Assembly (NCBI RefSeq): GCF_900162665.1
Contig: NZ_LT727810.1
Location: 403,067 to 467,066, forward strand
DNA from: Oceanobacillus sojae
GTDB lineage: Bacteria; Bacillota; Bacilli; Bacillales; Amphibacillaceae
Direction: 5' to 3'
DNA length: 64,000 bases
Under the pieces are notes generated by a model. The model saw nothing but the letters and a program-made list of their open reading frames with translations. It was not told where the DNA came from and ran no database searches. A program made the translations under genes and the position numbers. This document shows positions 37,650 through 45,075 of the stretch, in pieces. Each line of letters starts with the position of its first letter. Position 1 is the first letter of the stretch.

Positions 37650-37714
37650 AATAGCCTTCTCTTTTTAAGTGTCATTTTGGTTGGACTTTTGACATCCTAT
37701 AAGAGAGGGCTATT
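37650..37714 (+). other. Long hairpin between mtlA and mtlR
   Basis: A 14-bp stem (37650-37663 with 37701-37714, one G-U pair) surrounds a further TGTCA/TGACA pairing. No T run follows; the 3' arm ends seven bases before the mtlR ribosome site. It could protect the mtlA message end or lower mtlR translation. Confidence 0.55.
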
Positions 37715-37736
37715 GGCAGAAGGGAGGTGAATGGGG

Positions 37737-39836
37737 ATGTACCTTACCAGTCGTGAACGGAATATCCTCACCTTTTTATTAGCATCTGAAGAAGAAAAAA
37801 CAGTAAAGCAAGTAGCTGATAAACTGAACGTCAGTACCAGAACCATTCACCGTGAGTTAAAGAGACTGGAAGATGTATTAGCAACGTATCAGCTGATATT
37901 TCATAAGAAATCAGGTTCAGGTATAACGATTTATGGGGACGTGCAAAAGAAGAAGCAGTTAAGAGATAAGGTTGCACAAATGGATGGAGTGGAATTATCC
38001 AAAGAGGAAAGACAGTCTATTTTATTAAATACGTTAATACAGGTTCATGAACCAATTAAATTATTTACTCTGTCCAGTGAATTAAATGTGACTATTGCAA
38101 CCATTTCACAGGATTTGGACGATATGGAAGAGCGTATGAAAGCTTTTGACCTGAAGCTTGTCCGTAAAAAAGGATATGGCGTAGAGGTTCAGGGCAGTGA
38201 GGTAAAAAAACGGGCGATATTGAGTAATTTAATCTCCCGGCATATTGATTTATTTGAATTTGTAGAGAAAATAAAAACAAAAACAAAAGAAGAAAAAGCA
38301 AAGGGAGAAACAATTTCTGACCGTTTATTAGGTCTTGTTGATCCGAAGAAATTAGAAATAATAGAAGAACAGGTCCAGGAAATTGGCAGGGAGCTTCCTT
38401 ATCATCTGGCTGACAGTGCTTATGTCGGGCTTGTTGTTCATTTAGCACTAGCTATTGAAAGACTGCAAAAAGGCGATACCATACATTTTGATGAAGTGTA
38501 TAAACAGGAGATTCAGGGTAAACAGGAGTATCAGATTGCTGCCAAGCTGATTGAGAGGCTTAGTGAAGCATTTTCAATAGATATCCCAGAGGATGAGATT
38601 GGCTATATTACGATGCATTTAATGGGGGCAAAGCTCAGAGAGAATCAGTCCTATCTGCTGGAAGAGACAAGTATAGACCTGGCACATCGGGCAAAAGAGC
38701 TTATCCGCAAGGTTGGAGAACAGCTGCATATTGATTTATCGGGAAATAACAGGTTTTTAAATGATTTAACAACACATTTAAAGCCGGCTGTTTACCGCAT
38801 CAAGCAGCAAATGAATATTCATAATCCGATGCTGGATGAGATTAAGCGGGATTATCTGGAGCTGTTTGAAGTAATTGAAGAATGTGTTACATCTGTTTTT
38901 CCGGATTTAAAGATTCCTGACGAAGAGATTGCTTATATTGTCTTGCATTTTGCAGCTACTCTTCTGCAGACAGAGCAGCATAAGGATGTCCGTGTGCTTG
39001 TTATCTGTTCTACAGGAATTGGTACTTCCAAAATGCTGGCCTCCAAATTGGAGCGTAAGTTTCCGGAAATAGAGATAGCGAAGCATCAATCTATTTTTGA
39101 TTTGAATCAGGCAGAGCTTTTAGAATACGATGTCATTGTCTCAACCGTCCTTTTAGAAAATCTGGGTCAGAGCTATGTGCATATTTCACCGATGCTGACA
39201 GATAACGAGGCGGCAAAAGTAAAAACAGCTCTAAGAAAAGCCGCTTTAACAGGACGGCCGAAACCATCTGTTAAAACAAATAAGATTATGGAGGGGGATT
39301 TTCTAGTTAACCTCCAGGAAATGCATCGTTATTCTGATGTGATTTTACGCGTCTTAAATCAATTTAAATTATTCCATCTGGAGGATAATAACACACCCTT
39401 TTTAGAATTAATCTGTCATCAATTACAGCATTACAGTATCATTGATGATAAAGATGTGCTGCATGAAAAACTTATCAGGCGGGAAGCACAAGGCGGGCTT
39501 GGAATTCCTGATTCACAGCTTGCTTTATTCCATACCAGATCAAATACAGTCAATGGCCCCGGCTTCTTTATTTTTCAATTACCAAAAGAAATAGAGCTTT
39601 TAGGGATGGACGGGGTAAATATGAAAGTATCACGTATTTTAATGATGCTTGCGCCGGCTTCCACGCATAAAGAAGCATTAGATATATTAAGCTATCTCAG
39701 CGGATTAATTGTCCAGGATGATGACTATGTGCAGCTGCTCCAGGAAGCGGAAGAAAAAGAAATCAGCCAATTTTTAACAAACCAGTTTCAACTATTTATT
39801 CAGGAAAAATTTTATCATGCGGAAAACCGTTTATAA
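37737..39836 (+). CDS. mtlR: Mannitol operon activator with PRD and PTS-like domains
   Basis: A 699-residue DNA-binding activator. Order of domains: N-terminal HTH (LTSRERNILTFLLASEE, then the recognition part VSTRTIHRELKRLE), a second HTH near residue 100, PRD1 (about 200-300), PRD2 (about 310-405), an EIIB-Gat-like domain with CSTGIGTSKMLASKLERK (about 420-500), and a C-terminal EIIA-like domain (about 545-690). Phosphorylation of PRD and PTS-like domains tunes MtlR in B. subtilis. The ATG at 37737 is nine bases from AGGGAGG; an ATG two codons earlier is too close. Confidence 0.92.
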   Translation: MYLTSRERNILTFLLASEEEKTVKQVADKLNVSTRTIHRELKRLEDVLATYQLIFHKKSGSGITIYGDVQKKKQLRDKVAQMDGVELSKEERQSILLNTLIQVHEPIKLFTLSSELNVTIATISQDLDDMEERMKAFDLKLVRKKGYGVEVQGSEVKKRAILSNLISRHIDLFEFVEKIKTKTKEEKAKGETISDRLLGLVDPKKLEIIEEQVQEIGRELPYHLADSAYVGLVVHLALAIERLQKGDTIHFDEVYKQEIQGKQEYQIAAKLIERLSEAFSIDIPEDEIGYITMHLMGAKLRENQSYLLEETSIDLAHRAKELIRKVGEQLHIDLSGNNRFLNDLTTHLKPAVYRIKQQMNIHNPMLDEIKRDYLELFEVIEECVTSVFPDLKIPDEEIAYIVLHFAATLLQTEQHKDVRVLVICSTGIGTSKMLASKLERKFPEIEIAKHQSIFDLNQAELLEYDVIVSTVLLENLGQSYVHISPMLTDNEAAKVKTALRKAALTGRPKPSVKTNKIMEGDFLVNLQEMHRYSDVILRVLNQFKLFHLEDNNTPFLELICHQLQHYSIIDDKDVLHEKLIRREAQGGLGIPDSQLALFHTRSNTVNGPGFFIFQLPKEIELLGMDGVNMKVSRILMMLAPASTHKEALDILSYLSGLIVQDDDYVQLLQEAEEKEISQFLTNQFQLFIQEKFYHAENRL

Positions 39837-39905
39837 AACGGTAATTCAGACATGAAACAGTAAAAAAAGATACTACATCCAAGTTTTACAAAGGAGTGCA
39901 TATCC

Positions 39906-40346
39906 ATGGCAAAAGAAATTTTAAGCACAGAGAATATTGAATTAGGTGTACAAGTCTCGTCTAAGGAGGAAGCAGTTCGTTATGTCGGCGGTATTTTATT
40001 AAATAATGGCTATGTGAAAGAAAATTATATTGATAAAATGCTGGAGCGTGAAGAAATTGCAACGACCTTTATGGGGAATTCTCTAGCAATTCCGCACGGT
40101 ACAGAAGATGCGAAAAAAGAAGTTATAGAAACAGGGCTTTCTGTTGTAACTGTTCCAGACGGTGTTGACTTTGGCGATGGAAATATTGTGAAGCTTTTGA
40201 TCGGTATTGCTGGAAAAGGAGATGAGCATTTAGAAATTCTTTCGCAAATTGCTATTATTTGTTCAGAGGAAGAGAATGTAGAGAAATTGATACAGGCATC
40301 TTCCAAGGAGGAAATCATTACACTCCTTAATGAGGTGAATGAATAA
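39906..40346 (+). CDS. mtlF: Mannitol-specific PTS enzyme IIA
   Basis: A 146-residue EIIA of the fructose/mannitol family that passes phosphate from HPr to MtlA. The active His is in NSLAIPHGTEDAKKEV (about residue 64). Length and the N-terminal LSTENIELGVQVSSKEEAVRYVG block are typical. AAAGGAGTG precedes the ATG. Its stop codon overlaps the mtlD start by one base. Confidence 0.94.
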   Translation: MAKEILSTENIELGVQVSSKEEAVRYVGGILLNNGYVKENYIDKMLEREEIATTFMGNSLAIPHGTEDAKKEVIETGLSVVTVPDGVDFGDGNIVKLLIGIAGKGDEHLEILSQIAIICSEEENVEKLIQASSKEEIITLLNEVNE

Positions 40347-41494
40347 TGAAGGCTGTTCATTTTGGAGCCGGAAATATCGGCAGAGGTTTTATTGGACTTT
40401 TACTGGACCAGTCAGGATATGAGGTTACCTTTGTAGACGTCAATGATGAGGTAATCACAGCAATTAATCAGGATAAATCCTACCAGGTTCATTTTGCTGA
40501 TGACACAAGTGAACCCAGCACTGTCCAGCATATCTCGGGCATAAATAGTATGAAAGATCCTAAAGCTGTAACAAAAGCAATTATAGAAGCTGACATTGTA
40601 ACAACAGCAGTCGGACCGAATATCCTGCCAGTTATCGCCAAAGCGGTTGCAAAAGGTCTTGCAGAAAGAATTGATATTCACCGGAAGCCGCTGGCGATTA
40701 TTGCTTGTGAAAATATGATTGGCGGGAGTACGTTATTAAAGGAATATGTCTATCAGGAAATTGAGGAAGTGGACAGGGAAGGGTTCGATGATTTATTTAG
40801 CTTTCCGGATGCTGCTGTAGATAGAATTGTACCGAATCAATCGAATGAGAATTTACTGGATGTTACGGTGGAGCCTTATTATGAATGGGTTGTGGAAAAA
40901 GCATTTATTCAAGGTGATCTGCCTGAAATTAAAGGAATCACCTATGTAGATGAACTTGGACCATATATTGAACGGAAGCTGTTCACTGTAAACACCGGGC
41001 ATGCAACAACAGCCTATTTAGGAAGCTATCATGGGCATAAAACCATTTTTGAAGCTTTACAGGATAAAACAATTCTTGATATGTTAAACGGAGCATTACA
41101 GGAGTCAGGCCAGGCTTTAATAAAGGCATATGGGTTTGATGTGGCAGCACATGAAGCTTATATTCAGAAAATCATCGGCAGATTTCAGAATCCACATATC
41201 TCTGATGAGGTAAGCCGGGTTGCCAGAGGGCCTCTCCGCAAGCTGGGCCCGAAAGACCGCTTTGTAAGGCCGGCGAGCATGTATTTGGAGTTTACCTCTG
41301 CTGCTCCCGAATATCTGTCTAAAGCAATGGCAGCAGCTTTACTATTTGATAATCCAGCAGATGAAGAGGCTGTACAGCTTCAGAAAATGATTCAGGAAAA
41401 AGGGGTAAAGGCAGCTTTTACCGAGGTAAGCGGATTGGAGCAAGATCATCCTATTACGCAGGCTGTGTTATCAGAATATGAAAAAATGAATTGA
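40346..41494 (+). CDS. mtlD: Mannitol-1-phosphate 5-dehydrogenase
   Basis: A 382-residue polyol-specific long-chain dehydrogenase that converts mannitol 1-phosphate to fructose 6-phosphate with NAD. The Rossmann motif HFGAGNIGRGFIGLLL is at the N-terminus. The catalytic Lys/His block NTGHATTAYLGSYHGHKTIFEAL lies near residue 215. It is the last gene of mtlA-mtlR-mtlF-mtlD, overlapping mtlF by one base, and a terminator follows. Confidence 0.95.
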   Translation: MKAVHFGAGNIGRGFIGLLLDQSGYEVTFVDVNDEVITAINQDKSYQVHFADDTSEPSTVQHISGINSMKDPKAVTKAIIEADIVTTAVGPNILPVIAKAVAKGLAERIDIHRKPLAIIACENMIGGSTLLKEYVYQEIEEVDREGFDDLFSFPDAAVDRIVPNQSNENLLDVTVEPYYEWVVEKAFIQGDLPEIKGITYVDELGPYIERKLFTVNTGHATTAYLGSYHGHKTIFEALQDKTILDMLNGALQESGQALIKAYGFDVAAHEAYIQKIIGRFQNPHISDEVSRVARGPLRKLGPKDRFVRPASMYLEFTSAAPEYLSKAMAAALLFDNPADEEAVQLQKMIQEKGVKAAFTEVSGLEQDHPITQAVLSEYEKMN

Positions 41495-41520
41495 GTAATG
41501 TAAAAAAACAGTTTTAAAAA

Positions 41521-41556
41521 AATAGGGGTGAGCATCCAGCTCACTCCTATTTGTAT
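41521..41556. terminator. Terminator after mtlD
   Basis: AATAGGGGTGAGC pairs with GCTCACTCCTATT around a five-base loop, with T-rich sequence after it and an A run before, so it can also end the convergent small gene. Confidence 0.82.
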
Positions 41557-41572
41557 ATTAATTATAAAAAGC

Positions 41573-41764
41573 TCAAGGTAAGTGTTTTTTTAATTTTTTG
41601 TCCCAACCTGTAAACACCATAATAGCTGTGATTGGCAAACCTGATAGTAAAACGAAGGGAAGCGATGTGTTGTCATTAGGCCCGGAAACTAGATAAATAA
41701 GCAACATTATCATCACTAAACCAATGTAACTTTTAAGAAAGGAAAACAACAAATCTTTTTTCAT
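41573..41764 (-). CDS. Small two-helix membrane protein, unknown function
   Basis: A 63-residue protein with two hydrophobic segments (about residues 10-27 and 35-50), a polar loop GPNDNTS between them, and a basic C-terminus. AAGGGGG stands about nine bases before the ATG, supporting real translation. I do not recognise a family. It lies 69 bases downstream of the Cof-type phosphatase gene on the same strand and may share its transcript. Confidence 0.55.
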   Translation of the reverse strand: MKKDLLFSFLKSYIGLVMIMLLIYLVSGPNDNTSLPFVLLSGLPITAIMVFTGWDKKLKKHLP

Positions 41765-41833
41765 TATTTATGCCCCCTTGTTTATTTTACTATATTATAC
41801 TTTGTTCAATCTTTCCTGTAATCAATTATTTTA

Positions 41834-42619
41834 TTATTTCACCAGACCCAGCTTTTTCAAGCCGTTAAAAATACCTGAATCTGTAACAGACGTTGTTTGA
41901 AAATCTGCATATTCAACTAGTCTTGGATCTGCATTTCCCATTGCAATCCCAGTGCCGGCAAATTTAAGCATTTCTTTGTCATTCATCCCGTCTCCAAAAG
42001 CAATTACTTCAGAAGGTGAGATATCCAGGTGGTTCAGCATTTGTGCAATAGCTACTCCTTTATTGACTGAAGCGCGCAGTACATCATAAGATTCACTGGC
42101 ATGTTCTACATTTACTTTGGTCAAATGAAAATCGTCTGTAACTTCAAAGTCTTTTACCTGATCTTTTGTCACGTTAATTGCGGAGGCAGAGATAATTTTA
42201 TCAGCAACCTCTGTAGTAAATAGTTTATTTTGATACAGCTGGAATACTCTATTAAAACTCTCAACATGTGGGCTTGTTAATGAAGTAAAGTAATTATTCT
42301 CTGTTGTGTAGAGGACAAGCTCACTTTCACTCTGTCCGGCAACGGATACCATTTTTTCAACATCTTGCTTATTCATTGGTGCGTTAAAAATAACATCTCC
42401 CTGGTAAAGGGCGTAGGCGCCGTTATAGGTAATAGAGGATGTGATTCCAAAATCAGCAGTTAAATTTTGAATATCCACGAATGGTCTGCCTGTACATAAA
42501 AAAACTTCCAGCCCTGTTTCTTTTACTTGCTGAATCGCTTCCAGGGTGGATGGTGCGTAGGTATGGTCCGGCTGCAAAATGGTTCCATCAATATCTAAAA
42601 AAAGTGCTCGATAGGTCAT
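41834..42619 (-). CDS. Cof-type HAD-IIB phosphatase
   Basis: A 261-residue HAD hydrolase of the Cof/YidA type. Motif I is FLDIDGTILQPDHTYAPST, motif II lies near LCTGRPF, and motif IV is EVIAFGDGMNDKEMLKFAGTGIAMGNAD. The C2-type cap lies between motifs II and III. Such enzymes dephosphorylate sugar phosphates, FMN or similar small molecules. The ribosome site AAAGGAG precedes the ATG. The substrate is not predictable. Confidence 0.88.
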   Translation of the reverse strand: MTYRALFLDIDGTILQPDHTYAPSTLEAIQQVKETGLEVFLCTGRPFVDIQNLTADFGITSSITYNGAYALYQGDVIFNAPMNKQDVEKMVSVAGQSESELVLYTTENNYFTSLTSPHVESFNRVFQLYQNKLFTTEVADKIISASAINVTKDQVKDFEVTDDFHLTKVNVEHASESYDVLRASVNKGVAIAQMLNHLDISPSEVIAFGDGMNDKEMLKFAGTGIAMGNADPRLVEYADFQTTSVTDSGIFNGLKKLGLVK

Positions 42620-42700
42620 TATAATCTCCTTTTCTCCTTAAAACTATGATTATTTTATCATAATGTTAAAGGAATGCCTAGTAGACAGCCATCCGTACTA

Positions 42701-42735
42701 ATAAAAATGAGATGCCGATTTTTATCAGCATCTCA
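42701..42735 (-). terminator. Terminator after the PepF-like gene
   Basis: On the minus strand ATGAGATGC pairs with GCATCTCAT and is followed by a T run (forward AATAAAAATGAG at 42700-42711). Confidence 0.78.
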
Positions 42736-42750
42736 TCATATATTTATTAT

Positions 42751-44448
42751 TTACAGCTTTTGATCATCAATATTCTCAAGCCAATCTTCAATAAAGGAAA
42801 CAGCAGCTTCCACAGTTCCTTCTTCAAACGGAGATTGCAGATCAGCAGATTGAACAAGCTCTAAAAACGGCTTGGAACCGCCTAATTTACATAGGTCGAT
42901 ATAGTCCTGCCAAGCTTTTCCGCGATTTTCCTGTGATTTCTTTAAGAATTGAAATGCACAAACTTGTGCGAGAGTATAGTCAATATAATAGAACGGATCC
43001 TCATAGATATGCCCCTGCTTTTGCCAAAAAGCTCCTGATTCTAAGCTTTCAATGCCATCATAATTCCGATGCGGCAGATATTTCTTTTCTAAATTACGCC
43101 ATGCCTGATTACGCTCTTCTGGTGTCCAGTCAGGATTTTCGTAAACCAGATGCTGGAACTCATCTACAGCAACACCGTATGGAAGAAATTGAATGGCATC
43201 AGAGATATGTGCATATTTATATTTTTCTACTTCCTCTTTAAAGAAAGTTTCCATCCATGGATATGCAAAGAATTCCATGCTCATGGAGTGAATTTCTGCA
43301 GACTCACTTGTCGGGAAGTAATACTCCGGTACAGAAAAATGCCGGCTGGAGTAAACCTGAAAAGCATGTCCCGCCTCATGTGTCAATACATCAATGTCTC
43401 CAGAAGTTCCATTGAAATTGGAGAAAATAAATGGAGACTGATAATCTTCAATATACGTACAGTAACCGCCGCTTTCTTTTCCTTTCTTTGCTTCTAAATC
43501 AAGCAGCTCACGATCCAGCATATACTGGAAGAACTCGCTTGTTTCCTCCGATAATTCATCATACATTTGCTTGCCATTTTCAATAATCCATTCCGGGGTG
43601 CCCTTTGGAGTAGCATTGCCAGAGGAGAAAGCAAAGGACTCATCATAGAATTTCAGAGAATCTACACCAATTCGTTTTGCCTGTTTTTCATAAAGCTTTG
43701 TTGCAATTGGTACAATCACTTCTTCTACCTGCCTGCGGAAGCGCTCGACCATTTCAGCATTATAATCAATACGCTGCATACGGAGGTAGCCAACCTCGAC
43801 AAAGTTTTTATAGCCCAGCTTCTCAGCTATTTGCTGGCGTGTTTTTACTAAATCATCATAGATGGAATCCAGCTTTTCTTTATTCTCAGCGAAGAAGCTT
43901 TGACGAGCCTCCAATGCCTCTTTCCGGGTTTTACGGTCTGGGTCCTCTGAAAAAGGTCCAAGCTGTGCAAGTGTGTAAGATTCCCCTCTAAAGTTAATGT
44001 CTGCAGATGCAATCAATTTTGAGTAAGCAGATGTCAGCTTATTTTCTGTCTGCAGCAAAGGAATGATTTCTTTTGAGAAAGCTTTTATTTGGCATTCCGC
44101 CAGATCGAATAATTGTGAACCATACTTGTTACGGAGCTGTGCTTCAAAAGAAGACTTCAGAAGCTCTTTATAAAAAGCTGTATCTAATTCCTGGATTTCC
44201 GGTAAATGTTCATCAAAAAAATCTCTTTCGTTGTGATAAAATTCATCGCGTGTATCAATGGAAGCACGAATAAATACAAGATTATACATGGTGGAAAGAT
44301 GATTTCTAATAGCATTAAGCTCATCAATAGCTTCAATTGCTGCATCGAGGGAAGCGGCATTTTGGAATTGCTCCAGCTTTTGATAAAACTCCTCTTTCAC
44401 TTTCGGAATATTCGGTCGTTCATAAGTATAATTTGCGAACGTTTGCAT
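42751..44448 (-). CDS. pepF: M3 family oligoendopeptidase (PepF-like)
   Basis: A 565-residue cytoplasmic zinc peptidase. The zinc motif HEAGH (residues about 357-361, in DVLTHEAGHAFQVYSS) and the third ligand Glu in SAEIHSMSMEFFAYPW are intact. It is of the short M3 oligoendopeptidase subgroup rather than the 600-residue PepF1. It trims oligopeptides, consistent with peptide nutrition shown by the Opp system in this window, although not linked to it. AAGGAGGAG precedes the ATG. Monocistronic with its own terminator. Confidence 0.9.
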   Translation of the reverse strand: MQTFANYTYERPNIPKVKEEFYQKLEQFQNAASLDAAIEAIDELNAIRNHLSTMYNLVFIRASIDTRDEFYHNERDFFDEHLPEIQELDTAFYKELLKSSFEAQLRNKYGSQLFDLAECQIKAFSKEIIPLLQTENKLTSAYSKLIASADINFRGESYTLAQLGPFSEDPDRKTRKEALEARQSFFAENKEKLDSIYDDLVKTRQQIAEKLGYKNFVEVGYLRMQRIDYNAEMVERFRRQVEEVIVPIATKLYEKQAKRIGVDSLKFYDESFAFSSGNATPKGTPEWIIENGKQMYDELSEETSEFFQYMLDRELLDLEAKKGKESGGYCTYIEDYQSPFIFSNFNGTSGDIDVLTHEAGHAFQVYSSRHFSVPEYYFPTSESAEIHSMSMEFFAYPWMETFFKEEVEKYKYAHISDAIQFLPYGVAVDEFQHLVYENPDWTPEERNQAWRNLEKKYLPHRNYDGIESLESGAFWQKQGHIYEDPFYYIDYTLAQVCAFQFLKKSQENRGKAWQDYIDLCKLGGSKPFLELVQSADLQSPFEEGTVEAAVSFIEDWLENIDDQKL

Positions 44449-44606
44449 TTGTACTCCTCCTTCTATTTATATTGAAGAAATAAAACATATCTTTTTAATT
44501 ATACCTCTATTTGGAAAAAATGTATGCTTTTTTTAGAGGGAAAAGTGATAGCCTAGAATATATATAATATAATCACCAAGAAAATAAGGTAGCAGAGTTA
44601 CTGATT

Positions 44607-44903
44607 TTATAAATATTGTAGAGCAGATTCTATCTCAAACAGGCCGCTTTCTTCTAAAAAGTTATGAAGTATTTCAACGTGCCCGCTTCCTACGATAAAT
44701 AAAATACGGTCATCTGCAGAGGTTCCAAACTTTCCAGATTTGAAAATAAAATCAGATTTCTTTGGTACCACCATATCAGCCATTCCATTCCGATATATTC
44801 CGTTAATTGCTTGATCCTGGCAATATGAAGATGAGACTGATTAAGAATTGACAGATGCAGAAAAATTCGGTAAAGTTGCTTTATCAATGAGAAACGAGTG
44901 ATC
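44607..44903 (-). pseudogene. Decayed C-terminal fragment, DUF5694-like
   Basis: Reading the minus strand in the frame that ends at 44607 gives a clear protein-like tail, RILFIVGSGHVEILHNFLEE followed by SGLFEIESALQYL and a stop. The segment before it (KFGTSADD, MADMVVPKKS) also looks coding, but the frame is broken by a stop at 44841-44843 and there is no start or ribosome site. The tail recalls the end of the DUF5694/TraB-like proteins, where a conserved GxGH near the C-terminus precedes FLEESG. This is a dead gene fragment between pepF and the Tet(M)-like gene. The coding nature is likely; the family name is from memory. Confidence 0.55.
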
Positions 44904-44945
44904 AGTATGCGGCGAGGTATTTCTTTATAAGTAAACTAAAAAAAC

Positions 44946-45062
44946 ATGGATTTTAATGTTTATTTGGTGTGCTTTTATAGAAATACTCTTGAACTCTGTA
45001 AAGAAGGACTGATCAAAGACTTCTATGGTATGACAAGAGTGTTTTTTTTGGCAAAACCATAG
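44946..45062 (+). CDS. Putative leader peptide of the Tet(M)-like gene (38 codons)
   Basis: An ATG at 44946 opens 38 codons (MDFNVYLVCF at the start, FFLAKP at the end) ending in TAG 13 bases before the GTPase start. The frame runs through the 5' arms of both hairpins in the leader, and its last codons enter the 3' arm of hairpin B. There is no clear ribosome site before 44946; a second ATG in another frame at 44956 gives an 18-codon alternative. Leader peptides are known upstream of tet(M). Translation here is inferred. Confidence 0.45.
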   Translation: MDFNVYLVCFYRNTLELCKEGLIKDFYGMTRVFFLAKP

Positions 45063-45075
45063 AAGTCTTTTTTTT
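44981..45075 (+). promoter_or_regulatory. Attenuator-like leader with two interlocked terminator hairpins
   Basis: Hairpin A pairs AAATACTCTTG (44981-44991) with CAAGAGTGTTT (45034-45044) and ends in eight T's. Hairpin B pairs AAAGACTTCTATGGT (45015-45029) perfectly with 45056-45070 and ends in eight T's directly against the ATG at 45076. The 5' arm of B lies in the loop of A and the 3' arm of A lies in the loop of B, so they cannot both form as simple hairpins. No ribosome site is left between hairpin B and the start codon. This layout suggests drug-responsive attenuation. Confidence 0.7.

Noticed and set aside
44690-44887. 65-codon minus-strand frame near the decayed gene
   Set aside because: A different frame over the same stretch gives the recognisable C-terminal signature; this one is its shadow.
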